This document shows, piece by piece, positions 55,428-64,000 of a stretch of DNA of 64,000 bases. The position numbers were made by a program, and so were the translations under genes. The notes under the pieces were generated by a model. That model made no database searches and was not told the DNA's origin. It saw only the letters and a list, made by a program, of their open reading frames with translations. This DNA comes from Rhodococcus sp. Leaf247. Its GTDB lineage: Bacteria; Actinomycetota; Actinomycetes; Mycobacteriales; Mycobacteriaceae. Each line of letters starts with the position of its first letter. Position 1 is the first letter of the stretch. The stretch covers positions 444,405-508,404 of the forward strand of contig NZ_LMRP01000004.1 in the NCBI RefSeq assembly GCF_001426185.1. The letters run 5' to 3'.

Positions 55428-55447
55428 CCCCCTACCGGAGTAGGGGG
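55428..55447. promoter_or_regulatory. Perfect palindrome upstream of a two-component operon
   Basis: CCCCCTAC-CGGA-GTAGGGGG, 8-bp arms, lies 57 bases before the kinase ATG. A -10-like TATTCT (55492-55497) with TTCCGT (55469-55474) would start transcription at or near the ATG 55504, placing the palindrome near -66, typical for an activator. The response regulator is the obvious candidate. Confidence 0.6.
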
Positions 55448-55503
55448 CCGGGGGCTACCCGGGACCGATTCCGTACACGGGCCCGAACTTCTATTCTTCG
55501 TCC

Positions 55504-56745
55504 ATGACAGCAGTACGACCGGTCCGCAACCCGGTGACACGTCTGGTCGTCCGGTTCGGTGCGGGCAGGCTCGACGACGTCGCCACGATCGCCGTCACGG
55601 CGATCCTGTTCGCCGTCGCATGGCCGACTCTCCATCTGACGCATCAGGTGTCGCCGCCGTGGCAACCGGTCGTCGCGGCCGCGGCGACCGCACCTCTGCT
55701 GCTGCAGCGCCGTCTGCCCGTCGTCGGGTGGACGCTGTCGGCCGTGGGCGCGTCGACGATCGGAGTGGTGATCACTCGCCTCGACGGGTGGACCTACCCC
55801 TGGCAGGTGGTGCACCTGATGGTGCTCGGACTTCTGCTGTTCGCGGTCGGAGTCCGCGCGTCGATGTCGTCCGTCGTGGTCGCGTCCGTGGCGTCCGCGC
55901 TGCTGTGTCTCGCCCAGATGCCCGGACAGGACGGTATCGGGTGGACGTTCGGCGTTCTCGCCGTCACCACTGCCGCGCTGTTGGTGCGCCGACTCCGGAC
56001 GTCGCGACGCGCCTTGGCAGAGGCCGAGGAGATCGGTGAGACCGAACGCGCTCGCCGCGCGATCCTCGAGGAGAAGGCGCGCATCGCCCGCGACCTCCAC
56101 GACGTCGTCGCCCACACCATGTCGATGGTCGTCGTCGCGGCACAGACTGCGCCGTATCGCATTCCGGACGTCTCGCCAGCCGCCGCGGCGGAGTTCGATG
56201 CCATCGGAGCGACGGCGCGGGCGGCACTCAACGAGATCCGCGGGGTGCTCGGAGTGTTGCGCAACGATGCTGCGGCGGGTCCGGACGGCGTGGCTGTCAC
56301 GGCACCCGCCCCGGGGGCCGGCGATCTGCAGGCGATGTTCGAGGGCACGCGTCGTGCGGGCGTCGATCTGGACTGGAACGTCGACGGTGACCCGAGTGCG
56401 GTGAGCGACACGGTCGGGTTGGTCATGTACCGGGTGGTGCAGGAATCTCTCGCGAACGCGGCTCGGCACGCGCCGGGCTCGTCGGTGCGAGCCGACATCG
56501 CGATCGGATCCGACCGGATCGACATCGTCGTCGTCAACGATGTTGCCGCCGAAACGGTATCGACGTCCGGTGGGCACGGACTCGACGGTATGCGGGACCG
56601 CGTCCATGCGGTCGGAGGAACGTTCTCCGCGGCACATCAGCCGGACGGGCGCTACGTCGTCCGGGCGAGCATCGCGACGGATCCCGCGGGACGTGGAGGC
56701 TCCGTCGACGCCGTTCCGACCGCCGTGTCGGGCATGCCGGCATGA
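55504..56745 (+). CDS. Sensor histidine kinase (HisKA_3, NarL-type partner)
   Basis: 413 residues. About four to five membrane helices (residues 25-165) without a large external domain, a short coiled linker, then the HisKA_3 dimerisation helix with phospho-acceptor His199 in [15 protein letters not shown]. The ATPase domain has [10 protein letters not shown] (N-box) and [15 protein letters not shown] (G-box). The stimulus is unknown; the membrane-embedded sensor suggests envelope stress (inference). It overlaps the regulator gene (ATGA). Confidence 0.94.
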   Translation: MTAVRPVRNPVTRLVVRFGAGRLDDVATIAVTAILFAVAWPTLHLTHQVSPPWQPVVAAAATAPLLLQRRLPVVGWTLSAVGASTIGVVITRLDGWTYPWQVVHLMVLGLLLFAVGVRASMSSVVVASVASALLCLAQMPGQDGIGWTFGVLAVTTAALLVRRLRTSRRALAEAEEIGETERARRAILEEKARIARDLHDVVAHTMSMVVVAAQTAPYRIPDVSPAAAAEFDAIGATARAALNEIRGVLGVLRNDAAAGPDGVAVTAPAPGAGDLQAMFEGTRRAGVDLDWNVDGDPSAVSDTVGLVMYRVVQESLANAARHAPGSSVRADIAIGSDRIDIVVVNDVAAETVSTSGGHGLDGMRDRVHAVGGTFSAAHQPDGRYVVRASIATDPAGRGGSVDAVPTAVSGMPA

Positions 56746-57404
56746 CCATCACGGTGCTGGTGGCCGACGATCAGGCGATGGTGCGCGACGGGTTCGGCGC
56801 ACTGCTGCACGCGCAATCGGACATCAGTGTGGTCGGTGCTGCCGCGAACGGTCGCGAGGCGGTCGAGGAGGCGGCCCGTCTGCGTCCCGACGTCGTGTTG
56901 ATGGACGTACGCATGCCGGTGATGAACGGGTTGGACGCTGCGGCCGCCATTCTCCGGGCGGGCGGAGATCCGCCGATCCGTGTCCTCATGCTCACCACCT
57001 TCGATCTGGACGACTACGTCTACGAAGCCCTCCGCGCGGGTGCCAGTGGATTCCTGTTGAAGGACGCTCCCGCCGACGAGCTGGTGCGTGCGGTCCGAGT
57101 CGTCGCGGCCGGCGACGCACTACTGGCTCCGTCGGTGACCAGACGACTCATCCAGGACGTCACGCGGCGACGCCCGCGACGGGACGCGCGCGTCGACCTC
57201 GTCGCGTCGTTGACGCCGCGTGAAGTCGAGGTTCTCGAGCTTGTCGCGGGCGGTCTGTCGAATGCCGAGATCGCCGCGCGACTCGTCCTCGCCGAACAGA
57301 CCGTCAAGACCCACGTCAGCAAGGTTCTGGGCAAACTCGGTCTGCGGGATCGAGCGCAGGCCGTCGTCGTGGCGTACGAGAGCGGCGTCGTCACGCCCGG
57401 GTGA
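56742..57404 (+). CDS. NarL/LuxR-family response regulator
   Basis: 220 residues. Receiver domain with phospho-acceptor Asp55 ([13 protein letters not shown]) and Lys in [11 protein letters not shown]. The C-terminal LuxR HTH is [25 protein letters not shown] followed by [21 protein letters not shown]. It forms an operon with the upstream kinase. Confidence 0.95.
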   Translation: MTITVLVADDQAMVRDGFGALLHAQSDISVVGAAANGREAVEEAARLRPDVVLMDVRMPVMNGLDAAAAILRAGGDPPIRVLMLTTFDLDDYVYEALRAGASGFLLKDAPADELVRAVRVVAAGDALLAPSVTRRLIQDVTRRRPRRDARVDLVASLTPREVEVLELVAGGLSNAEIAARLVLAEQTVKTHVSKVLGKLGLRDRAQAVVVAYESGVVTPG

Positions 57405-57520
57405 TCGCTCTCGAATTTGTGAGTCCGACCGCACCGATCCGGCCCGGGCGTAGCAAGATGGTGCCCAGCACATAGCGGGCACCGCTCGCGATGAACCGGC
57501 ACAGTGAGAGGTTTCGGACC

Positions 57521-58552
57521 ATGCGTATCGGAGTACTGACCGGCGGCGGCGACTGCCCGGGACTCAACGCGGTCATCAGGGCCGTCGTACGCACGGCCGA
57601 CGCCCGATACGGATCCTCCGTGGTCGGCTTCCTCGACGGGTGGCGAGGTCTGCTCGAGGACCGTCGTATCCAGCTCCGCAACGACGACCGCAACGATCGC
57701 CTCCTCACCAAGGGCGGCACGATCCTGGGAACCGCCCGCACCAATCCCGACAAGTTGCGCGCCGGACTGGACCAGATCAAGCAGACGTTGGACGACAACG
57801 GAATCGACGCGCTGATCCCCATCGGCGGCGAGGGCACTCTGACCGCGGCGCACTGGTTGTCCCAGGAAGGCGTCCCGGTCATCGGCGTTCCGAAGACCAT
57901 CGACAACGACATCGACCGCACCGACGTCACGTTCGGTTTCGACACCGCCCTGACCATCGCGACGGACGCCATCGACCGACTCCACAGCACGGCCGAGTCG
58001 CACCAGCGCGTCATGCTCGTCGAGGTCATGGGACGCCACGCGGGGTGGATCGCGCTGCATTCGGGTCTGGCGTCGGGCGCGCACATGACGCTGATTCCGG
58101 AGCAGCCCTTCGACGTGCAGGAAGTCTGCGATCTGGTGAAGAAGCGTTTCCAGCGCGGCGACTCGCACTTCATCTGCGTCGTCGCCGAGGGTGCCACGCC
58201 GAAGGAAGGGTCGATGGAGATCCGTGACGGCGGCATCGACGAGTTCGGTCACATCCGATTCACCGGCGTCGCACAGCAACTGGGGGTCGAGATCGAACGG
58301 CGCATCAACAAGGAAGTGCGCACCACGGTCCTCGGCCATGTGCAGCGCGGCGGCAAGCCGACGCCGTACGACAGGGTCCTGGCGACGCGCTTCGGCGTCA
58401 ACGCCGCCGATGCCGTGCACGCGGGGGAGAAGGGCAAGATGGTCTCGCTCCAGGGCGCGGAGATCGGTCTGGTCGAGCTCGAGGACGCCGTGGCTCGGCT
58501 CAAGCGTGTACCCGAGAGCCGGTACCGCGACGCCGCCGCATTCTTCGGCTGA
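57521..58552 (+). CDS. pfkA: ATP-dependent 6-phosphofructokinase
   Basis: 343 residues. Phosphorylates fructose-6-phosphate. [14 protein letters not shown] is the ATP-site start, PIGGEGTL (Gly105, the position that is Asp in PPi enzymes) predicts ATP use, and PKTIDNDI holds catalytic Asp128. [18 protein letters not shown] binds substrate. ATG 57521 is preferred over 57491 because the family starts [11 protein letters not shown]. It lies 22 bases before gatB. Confidence 0.96.
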   Translation: MRIGVLTGGGDCPGLNAVIRAVVRTADARYGSSVVGFLDGWRGLLEDRRIQLRNDDRNDRLLTKGGTILGTARTNPDKLRAGLDQIKQTLDDNGIDALIPIGGEGTLTAAHWLSQEGVPVIGVPKTIDNDIDRTDVTFGFDTALTIATDAIDRLHSTAESHQRVMLVEVMGRHAGWIALHSGLASGAHMTLIPEQPFDVQEVCDLVKKRFQRGDSHFICVVAEGATPKEGSMEIRDGGIDEFGHIRFTGVAQQLGVEIERRINKEVRTTVLGHVQRGGKPTPYDRVLATRFGVNAADAVHAGEKGKMVSLQGAEIGLVELEDAVARLKRVPESRYRDAAAFFG

Positions 58553-58573
58553 CTTCGGCCGTAAACTGAGCGC

Positions 58574-60088
58574 ATGACTGCAGCCACCTCTTCCGCGACG
58601 AGCCTGATGGACTACGACGAGGTGATCGCCCGGTTCGACCCCGTTCTGGGCATGGAGGTCCATGTCGAGCTGGGCACCGCGACGAAGATGTTCTGCGGGT
58701 GCCCCACCGAGTTCGGTGCCGAGCCCAACACGCAGGTGTGCCCGGTGTGCCTCGGACTCCCGGGTGCGCTGCCCGTGGTCAACGCCGCGGCCGTCGAGTC
58801 GGCGATCCGCATCGGACTGGCGTTGAACTGCTCGATCACCCCGTGGGGGAGGTTCGCGCGTAAGAACTACTTCTACCCGGATCAGCCCAAGAACTATCAG
58901 ATCTCGCAGTACGACGAGCCCATCGCCACCGAGGGATACCTCGACGTCGTGCTCGACGACGGATCCACTTGGCGCGTCGACATCGAACGCGCGCACATGG
59001 AGGAAGACACCGGTAAGTCGCTGCACGTCGGCGGCGCCACCGGTCGGATCGACGGGGCCAGCCACTCGCTGCTCGACTACAACCGAGCCGGAGTCCCCCT
59101 CGTAGAGATCGTCACCAAGACGATCGAGGGCGCGGGAGAGCGTGCCCCCGAGGTCGCTCGCGCCTACGTCACCGCCCTGCGCGAGCTGATCCGCGAACTC
59201 GGTGTGTCCGACGTCCGGATGGACCAGGGATCGCTGCGGTGCGACGCGAACGTGTCGTTGATGGAGAAGGGTGCGCCGGAATTCGGGACGCGCACCGAGA
59301 CCAAGAACGTCAACTCCCTCAAGAGCGTCGAGGTCGCGGTGCGCTACGAGATGCGCCGTCAGGCAGCGGTTCTCGCCGACGGCGGGGAGATCACCCAGGA
59401 GACGCGCCACTTCCAGGAGGCGGACGGCAGCACGTCTCCGGGCCGCAAGAAGGAGACTGCCGAGGACTACCGGTACTTCCCGGAGCCGGACCTCGAGCCC
59501 GTCGCACCCGATGCCGCGTGGGTCGAGGAACTGCGCGCCACCATCCCCGAGGCACCCTGGATCACGCGCGCCCGGATCCAGAAGGACTGGGGCTGGTCGG
59601 ATCTGGTGATGCGCGACGTCGTCAACGCCGATGCGCTCGGTCTCATCACGGCCACCGTCGACGCCGGCGCGACCCCGGACGCCGCCCGCAGCTGGTGGGT
59701 CGCCTACCTCTCCCAGCAGGCCAACGCACGCGAGGTCACCCTCGCGGACCTGCCCATCACCCCGGTCCAGGTCGCGCGAGTGGCGGCGCTCGTCGCCGAT
59801 CGCACGCTGACCAACGCCAACGCGCGCAAGGTCGTCGACGGTGTACTCGCCGGTGAAGGTGACCCCGACGCGGTCGTCGAAGCACGCGGACTCGCTGTCG
59901 TGCAGGACGATTCGGCTCTGGAAGCAGCCGTGACCGAGGCGCTCGCCGCCAACCCGTCGGTGGCGGAGAAGATCCGCGGCGGCAAGGTCCAGGCCGCCGG
60001 AGCCATCGTCGGTGCGGTCATGAAAGCCACCAAGGGTCAGGCAGACCCGGCCCGAGTCAAGGAACTGGTCATCGCCGCCTGCAGCTAG
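58574..60088 (+). CDS. gatB: Asp/Glu-tRNA amidotransferase subunit GatB
   Basis: 504 residues. Kinase/transamidation subunit binding misacylated t[26 protein letters not shown] with CPVCLG (zinc Cys) at the N-terminus and the YqeY-type tail [26 protein letters not shown] at the C-terminus. Follows pfkA after 21 bp, as in M. tuberculosis. Confidence 0.97.
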   Translation: MTAATSSATSLMDYDEVIARFDPVLGMEVHVELGTATKMFCGCPTEFGAEPNTQVCPVCLGLPGALPVVNAAAVESAIRIGLALNCSITPWGRFARKNYFYPDQPKNYQISQYDEPIATEGYLDVVLDDGSTWRVDIERAHMEEDTGKSLHVGGATGRIDGASHSLLDYNRAGVPLVEIVTKTIEGAGERAPEVARAYVTALRELIRELGVSDVRMDQGSLRCDANVSLMEKGAPEFGTRTETKNVNSLKSVEVAVRYEMRRQAAVLADGGEITQETRHFQEADGSTSPGRKKETAEDYRYFPEPDLEPVAPDAAWVEELRATIPEAPWITRARIQKDWGWSDLVMRDVVNADALGLITATVDAGATPDAARSWWVAYLSQQANAREVTLADLPITPVQVARVAALVADRTLTNANARKVVDGVLAGEGDPDAVVEARGLAVVQDDSALEAAVTEALAANPSVAEKIRGGKVQAAGAIVGAVMKATKGQADPARVKELVIAACS

Positions 60089-60100
60089 CCCGCCGGCCGG

Positions 60101-61252
60101 TCAGTCGCTACCGCCGCCGCCGGAGGGCACCGGAACAATGACCACTCGGTCGTCGGTCGGAACGGGCTGACCGCCGTCCTTGTTCACGGTGCTGACCCAC
60201 ACCTGCCCTTCGGCGCCGAGCGACGCGCCGCGCAGGCGGCCGTACCGGTCCTGGGCGATCAGGGTCGGCGGGGTGGTGACGGCGCCCGTCTCGGGATCCA
60301 CCGGAACGAGGCTCACGGCGCGTGCACCGGACATGGACACCGAGACCGATCCGGGCCCGGCGGCGCATCCGCCGACGCCGGGCTTGTCGGGCCACGTCCA
60401 CACCGGGCTCACCACGGCGCCCTCCGGGGTGATGCGCGACAGACGGTCCTCCGAGGCGGTGGCGTCCGTGACCCAGGTGCTGCCGGTGCCGTCCACGCAC
60501 ACGTCTCCCGCGCGCCCGATGCCGCTCATGACGATGCGCGGTACGACCGGCGACGGCGGGTCGACGCGAGGGTTGTCGATGGCCAGAACCTTGCCGGCCA
60601 GTGACGAGGGGTCGGACGACGACGCCGGGCTGCCCGCATCTCCGGTGATGACGCGCAGTTCCGTCGGCGAGGTGAAGTCGAGCGCCCCCGAGTTCTCGGT
60701 GCTGCCGCGAGGAATGCCCGTCAGGACAGGCTTCGGCACGTCGCCCGCGGCGATTCGCACGACGCGATTGTCCGACGCGGTGGTGATGTAGGCGTAGAGA
60801 AGTCGGTCCTCGTCGTACGTCGGGGACAGCGCGACGTCGAGAAGGCCGCCACCGCCGGATCCGTCGACGGGGACGGACGCGACGGGTCGCGGAGTTTGTC
60901 CCGGTGCCACCTGGAAGATCGTGCCGGTGCGGCGTTCACCGACGAGGGCAGCGGCGCCTCCGGGGAGCACGACCAGGCCGGACAACGTGTCGAGGCACGT
61001 CGCGACGACGTTCGGATCCGGGTCGATGCACGGCCCGGTGGCCGGCGACGGCGGGGGAGGAGTGCTGGATCCCGGAGCGCCCGGCTCGACCGGTTCGATG
61101 TCGGCAGCCCCGAACGTCGGCTCCGGTGAGAACGGGGTGGACGCCGAGTCGTCGAATCGTGCGCAGCCCGCGGACACGGTGATCACCGCGAGGACCGCGG
61201 CCCCGATCGCCGTCGTGCGCCCTGATGCTCCGAACATGTCACGCACCGTCAT
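60101..61252 (-). CDS. Sorbosone dehydrogenase-like lipoprotein (LppZ-like)
   Basis: 383 residues. The signal peptide has lipobox SAGC (Cys30), then a Pro/Ser-rich spacer and a six-bladed propeller related to PQQ sugar dehydrogenases (GLLDVALSPTYDEDRLLYAYIT; ENSGALDFTSPTELRVITGD; GRAGDVCVDGTGSTWVTDA). Its place beside DoxX matches lppZ (Rv3006). No enzymatic role is shown. ATG 61252, weak ribosome site. Confidence 0.86.
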   Translation of the reverse strand: MTVRDMFGASGRTTAIGAAVLAVITVSAGCARFDDSASTPFSPEPTFGAADIEPVEPGAPGSSTPPPPSPATGPCIDPDPNVVATCLDTLSGLVVLPGGAAALVGERRTGTIFQVAPGQTPRPVASVPVDGSGGGGLLDVALSPTYDEDRLLYAYITTASDNRVVRIAAGDVPKPVLTGIPRGSTENSGALDFTSPTELRVITGDAGSPASSSDPSSLAGKVLAIDNPRVDPPSPVVPRIVMSGIGRAGDVCVDGTGSTWVTDATASEDRLSRITPEGAVVSPVWTWPDKPGVGGCAAGPGSVSVSMSGARAVSLVPVDPETGAVTTPPTLIAQDRYGRLRGASLGAEGQVWVSTVNKDGGQPVPTDDRVVIVPVPSGGGGSD

Positions 61253-61316
61253 GAGATCCCACGGTACGGGTCGCGCCTGCGCCGAGAAGCGGGCTGCCGC
61301 AACTAGGCTGACGCCC

Positions 61317-62156
61317 GTGAGTGACAAGCCCGAAGACACAGGCCGATCGACGTCCGGATACGAGCCGGCCGCGAGTCCCTACGACCAGCCGACGGAGCGA
61401 TTGGGACAGGGCGCCGGCGGGCAGTCCGTCCCGCGCACCGACGACGATCTCGACGCCGGGTCGTCGCGCACCGCGCACCCCACCGAAAAGCTGCCGTCCT
61501 ACGAGACGGCGCCCGCCTACACCGCACCGGGCTCCACCCGTGAGCCCGCGTACGACGACAGCGCCACCCGCGCGATCCCGGTCGCGGGAGCATCGGCCGC
61601 CCCGGTGGATGTCGAGCCCGAGGCCCGCATCGTCCCCGAGAAGCGCGGCACCCTCGACCTGGGCCTGTTGATCCTGCGCGTGAGCGTCGGTGCGATCGTC
61701 CTGGTGCACGGCTTGCAGAAGCTGACCGGGTGGTTCGACGGACCGGGTCTCTCGGGCTTCCAGGAGATCGTCGCCGGTGCCGGATACGACCAGGCACGGT
61801 TGCTGTCGATCCTGGGCGCGGTCGGTGAGGTCGCCGGCGGAGCGCTGCTCATCCTCGGCCTCGCGACACCTCTGGCCGGCGCTGCCGTGGTCGCGGTCAT
61901 GATCAACGCGTGGCTGGTCCGTCAGGTCGCGGAACCCGGCCTGCAGTTCTTCGCACCCTCCGGCGTCGAGTACGAGACTCTGCTGGTGCTCGCCGCGGCG
62001 GCCATCATCCTCACGGGACCGGGACGCATCGCCGTCGACGGTGGTCGTGGTTGGGCCCGTCGCCCGTTCATCGGATCGTTCCTGGCTCTGGCCATCGGAG
62101 TCGGCGGCGCCGCTGCGCTGTGGATCTTCCTGAACGGCGCCGACCCCTTCGCCTGA
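61317..62156 (+). CDS. DoxX family membrane protein (Rv3005c-like)
   Basis: 279 residues. A long hydrophilic, acidic/Pro-rich N-terminal region (1-110) precedes the DoxX four-helix domain (LGLLILRVSVGAIVLVHGLQKLTGWFDGPGL onwards). In M. tuberculosis Rv3005c forms a membrane oxidoreductase complex with SodA and SseA; those partners are not in this window. GTG 61317. The extended N-terminus is unusual for DoxX proteins in general. Confidence 0.87.
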   Translation: MSDKPEDTGRSTSGYEPAASPYDQPTERLGQGAGGQSVPRTDDDLDAGSSRTAHPTEKLPSYETAPAYTAPGSTREPAYDDSATRAIPVAGASAAPVDVEPEARIVPEKRGTLDLGLLILRVSVGAIVLVHGLQKLTGWFDGPGLSGFQEIVAGAGYDQARLLSILGAVGEVAGGALLILGLATPLAGAAVVAVMINAWLVRQVAEPGLQFFAPSGVEYETLLVLAAAAIILTGPGRIAVDGGRGWARRPFIGSFLALAIGVGGAAALWIFLNGADPFA

Positions 62157-62168
62157 TCCGTGCCCAGT

Positions 62169-62224
62169 CGTCCACAACTCGGCCGGATCGACGGGAACCC
62201 GTCTGTTCGGTCGAGTTGTGGACG
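62169..62224. terminator. Long bidirectional hairpin between doxX and the CFP-6-like gene
   Basis: GTCCACAACTCG (62170-62181) pairs perfectly with CGAGTTGTGGAC (62212-62223), extended by C62169-G62224. Inner pairing (GCCGGAT with GTTCGGT, then GACGGG with CCCGTC) with a few G-U pairs makes nearly the whole 56 bases self-complementary. It ends two bases before the opposite-strand stop, so it can terminate both genes. No T-tract. Confidence 0.75.
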
Positions 62225-62225
62225 C

Positions 62226-62714
62226 TCAGGCACCGGTCTCGGAGTCGGTGTCCTCGGCAGGAGTCTCGACGGGTGAGGGATCGGGGACCGCGCCGCCGCT
62301 GGCGACGGACAGCTGCGGAAGCTTGTCCACCGTCACACCGGGCATCCGCACGGACGAGCCGTCCGCCAGCGTCGCCTTGCCCCATCCGAAGCGGGGGAAC
62401 AGCAGTCCCGTGACCGACGACCATTCGACGGTCGTCGACCCGAAGGCGCGCCGCGAGACGAAGCGCTCGGGCGTGACCGTGGTGCGCACCCGCAGGATCC
62501 AGTACGCGAGGAGCAGGGGGAGCGCGAGCATCCACCCGAAAAGCGCGGGCGCTCCGACCACGGGGAACGTCACCCCGAAGAGGAACAGGGCGACTCCGGA
62601 CAGCGCCAGCGCGGGTACGCGGAACACCGTGGGAGCGACGGGGGACGCGTCGGGAGCGGGGTCGTCGGTATGGGAGACTGTCACCGGTGGTTCGGACTGC
62701 TGCGAAGACGTCAC
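62226..62714 (-). CDS. PH-domain protein (CFP-6/Rv3004-like)
   Basis: 162 residues. Two hydrophobic helices (about 30-70) followed by a bacterial PH-like domain: RTTVTPERFVSRRAFGSTTVEWSSVTGLLFPRFGWGKATLADGSSVRMPGV. The position and domain match the low-molecular-weight antigen CFP-6. GTG 62714 is tentative; ATG 62744 is an alternative. Function unknown. Confidence 0.82.
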   Translation of the reverse strand: MTSSQQSEPPVTVSHTDDPAPDASPVAPTVFRVPALALSGVALFLFGVTFPVVGAPALFGWMLALPLLLAYWILRVRTTVTPERFVSRRAFGSTTVEWSSVTGLLFPRFGWGKATLADGSSVRMPGVTVDKLPQLSVASGGAVPDPSPVETPAEDTDSETGA

Positions 62715-62775
62715 CCCTACATCTTCGCACTGCACATACGCCATCCCACATAATGGGATCACGGGTTCGGTAAGT

Positions 62776-62805
62776 TTGACTGGCACAGCATCACGCGCCT
62801 AACGT
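62776..62805 (+). promoter_or_regulatory. ilvB promoter
   Basis: TTGACT (62776-62781), 18-bp spacer, TAACGT (62800-62805). Transcription would start near 62812, one or two bases before the leader-peptide GTG. Confidence 0.65.
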
Positions 62806-62812
62806 CACGTGT

Positions 62813-62860
62813 GTGAAGCATGAAGAGTTCCTCGTAATCGGCAGGCGCGTCGTCGCCTGA
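62813..62860 (+). CDS. ilvB leader peptide (attenuator)
   Basis: Fifteen codons, (V/M)KHEEFLVIGRRVVA then TGA. Five of them are branched-chain codons (Leu-Val-Ile and Val-Val), the hallmark of ilv attenuation. With the predicted start site near 62812 the GTG would be at or next to the mRNA 5' end, so it is probably read as a leaderless message. A nested stem (62844-62851 with 62886-62893) and a terminator follow. Confidence 0.8.
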   Translation: MKHEEFLVIGRRVVA

Positions 62861-62893
62861 GCCGAAACACTTCACGCTCAGCCATGACGCGCC

Positions 62894-62927
62894 ACCCTCG
62901 TACAGCATCTGCTGGCGAGGGTTTTTT
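62894..62927 (+). terminator. ilvB attenuator terminator
   Basis: ACCCTCG (62894-62900) pairs with CGAGGGT (62916-62922), inside which CAGCA/TGCTG pair. A run of six T follows at 62922-62927. It lies between the leader peptide and ilvB and abuts the competing stem GGCGCGTC/GACGCGCC. Confidence 0.88.
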
Positions 62928-62958
62928 CTTGCCCGGATGAAGATCTAAGGAAGCACCA

Positions 62959-64000
62959 GTGAGCGCACCCACCGCCCGGCCCGGCCCGGCAGCACGCAAG
63001 GTCACGCCTGCCGCCGATCGCCCCACGCCGTCCGCGACGCCGACGCGTCGTCCCCTGCCCCCCGAGCGCGTGACGGGCGCCAAGTCCGTCGTCCGTGCGC
63101 TCGAAGAACTCGATGTAGATGTCGTCTTCGGCATTCCGGGTGGTGCCGTTCTTCCTGTCTACGACCCGCTCCTCGATTCCACGAAGGTGCGGCACGTCCT
63201 GGTGCGCCACGAGCAGGGTGCAGGACACGCTGCGACCGGATACGCCCAGGCCACAGGTCGGGTCGGCGTCTGCATCGCCACGTCCGGTCCGGGTGCCACC
63301 AACCTGGTCACCCCGCTTGCCGACGCGCAGATGGACTCGGTCCCGATCGTCGCCATCACCGGTCAGGTCGGCCGCGCGCTGATCGGCACCGACGCGTTCC
63401 AGGAAGCCGACATCTCCGGCATCACGATGCCGGTCACGAAGCACAACTTCCTGATCACCGATCCGATCGACATCCCGCGCATGATCGCCGAGGCGTTCTA
63501 CCTCGCGTCGTCCGGTCGACCGGGTGCTGTCCTCGTCGATATCCCCAAGGACGTGCTGCAGGCGCAGACCACGTTCTCGTGGCCGCCGGAGATGAAGCTG
63601 CCCGGCTACCGCCCGGTGACCAAGCCGCACGGCAAGCAGGTGCGCGAGGCAGCTCGACTCATCGCGGCTGCGAAGAAGCCGGTGCTGTACTGCGGCGGCG
63701 GCATCATCAAGTCGAACTCGTCGCCGGAGCTGCTCGAGCTCGCGGAGCTCACGGGCATCCCCGTCGTGACGACGCTGATGGCACGCGGCGTCTTCCCGGA
63801 CAGCCACGACCTGAACCTCGGTATGCCCGGCATGCACGGCACCGTGGCCGCGGTGGCCGCACTGCAGAAGAGTGATCTGCTGATCACGCTCGGTGCTCGC
63901 TTCGACGACCGCGTGACCGGACAGCTCGATTCCTTCGCCCCCGAGGCGAAGGTCGTCCACGCCGACATCGATCCCGCCGAGATCGGCAAGAACCGGTTCG
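62959..64000 (+). CDS. ilvB: Acetolactate synthase large subunit IlvB (3' end beyond window)
   Basis: 347 codons are present, open to the window end. ThDP enzyme making acetolactate/acetohydroxybutyrate for Val, Leu and Ile. After a Pro/Thr/Arg-rich N-terminus (1-35), [17 protein letters not shown], the catalytic-Glu motif [34 protein letters not shown] and [13 protein letters not shown] are standard. Ends within [19 protein letters not shown] 62959 follows TAAGGA. Controlled by the attenuator upstream; ilvN is expected beyond the window. Confidence 0.95.
   Translation, partial: MSAPTARPGPAARKVTPAADRPTPSATPTRRPLPPERVTGAKSVVRALEELDVDVVFGIPGGAVLPVYDPLLDSTKVRHVLVRHEQGAGHAATGYAQATGRVGVCIATSGPGATNLVTPLADAQMDSVPIVAITGQVGRALIGTDAFQEADISGITMPVTKHNFLITDPIDIPRMIAEAFYLASSGRPGAVLVDIPKDVLQAQTTFSWPPEMKLPGYRPVTKPHGKQVREAARLIAAAKKPVLYCGGGIIKSNSSPELLELAELTGIPVVTTLMARGVFPDSHDLNLGMPGMHGTVAAVAALQKSDLLITLGARFDDRVTGQLDSFAPEAKVVHADIDPAEIGKNRF

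Overview
The window is 64 kb of a high-GC actinobacterial chromosome with densely packed genes and many GTG starts. The gene content and order point to the Mycobacteriales, probably Rhodococcus or a close relative in the Nocardiaceae (inference). From about 17.5 kb to the right end the order follows, with insertions and losses, the block I recall from Mycobacterium tuberculosis running from Rv3055 down to ilvB1 (Rv3003c). That block comprises a TetR/FMN reductase pair, nrdHIE, nrdF, fecB, ctaD, serB2, the Rv3041c-Rv3037c genes, a PQQ-like lipoprotein, an acetyltransferase, the Rv3032-Rv3030 polysaccharide genes, fixAB, two acyltransferases, a cysteine desulfurase with mnmA, ligA, an ACT protein, gatCA, pfkA, gatB, lppZ, doxX, cfp6 and ilvB. 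Locus names are from memory, not from a search. No phage genes, transposases or CRISPR arrays were seen.

Layout. 0-9.3 kb: a TetR repressor divergent from a DHA2 efflux pump with two matching operators; treZ; a LON-domain protein; pgm; a second MFS transporter; a VIT1-like membrane protein; a membrane-anchored DsbA-like protein. 9.4-12.1 kb: tRNA-Ala, a bidirectional hairpin, an Lsr2 paralogue, a peptidoglycan amidase and a COG0523 metal GTPase. 12.1-16.9 kb: molybdenum cofactor genes moaE, a moaC-moaB fusion and moeA on the minus strand, divergent from moaA-moaD, then a fructosamine-kinase-like gene. 16.9-22.9 kb: a TetR/FMN-reductase pair and class Ib ribonucleotide reductase (nrdH, nrdI, nrdE, nrdF) behind two NrdR boxes. 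22.9-41.4 kb: a very long perfect inverted repeat, Nudix, FecB, CtaD, SerB, a Pth2-like protein, glgX, then lipid/methyltransferase genes and the GT4-GH57-methyltransferase trio. 41.4-53.5 kb: ETF, acyltransferases, tRNA thiolation, ligase and GatCA. 53.4-57.4 kb: a block not found between gatA and pfkA in M. tuberculosis (an interrupted alpha/beta-hydrolase, a PLA2-like membrane protein and a two-component system). 57.5-64 kb: pfkA, gatB, an LppZ-like lipoprotein, DoxX, a CFP-6-like PH protein, and the ilvB attenuator with the start of ilvB.

Functional themes are glucan/trehalose metabolism (treZ, pgm, glgX, GT4/GH57), cofactor synthesis (Moco), DNA precursor supply and DNA ligation, respiration and electron transfer (ctaD, etfAB), envelope lipids (acyltransferases, PLA2-like, alpha/beta-hydrolase) and tRNA quality (gatCAB, mnmA plus cysteine desulfurase). 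Most of the window is conserved core genome. The least explained items are the 31-bp-arm inverted repeat after nrdF, a related long hairpin after doxX, the structured leaders of nrdH and etfB, direct repeats between the divergent Moco operons, and the PLA2-like gene coupled to a stop-interrupted hydrolase.
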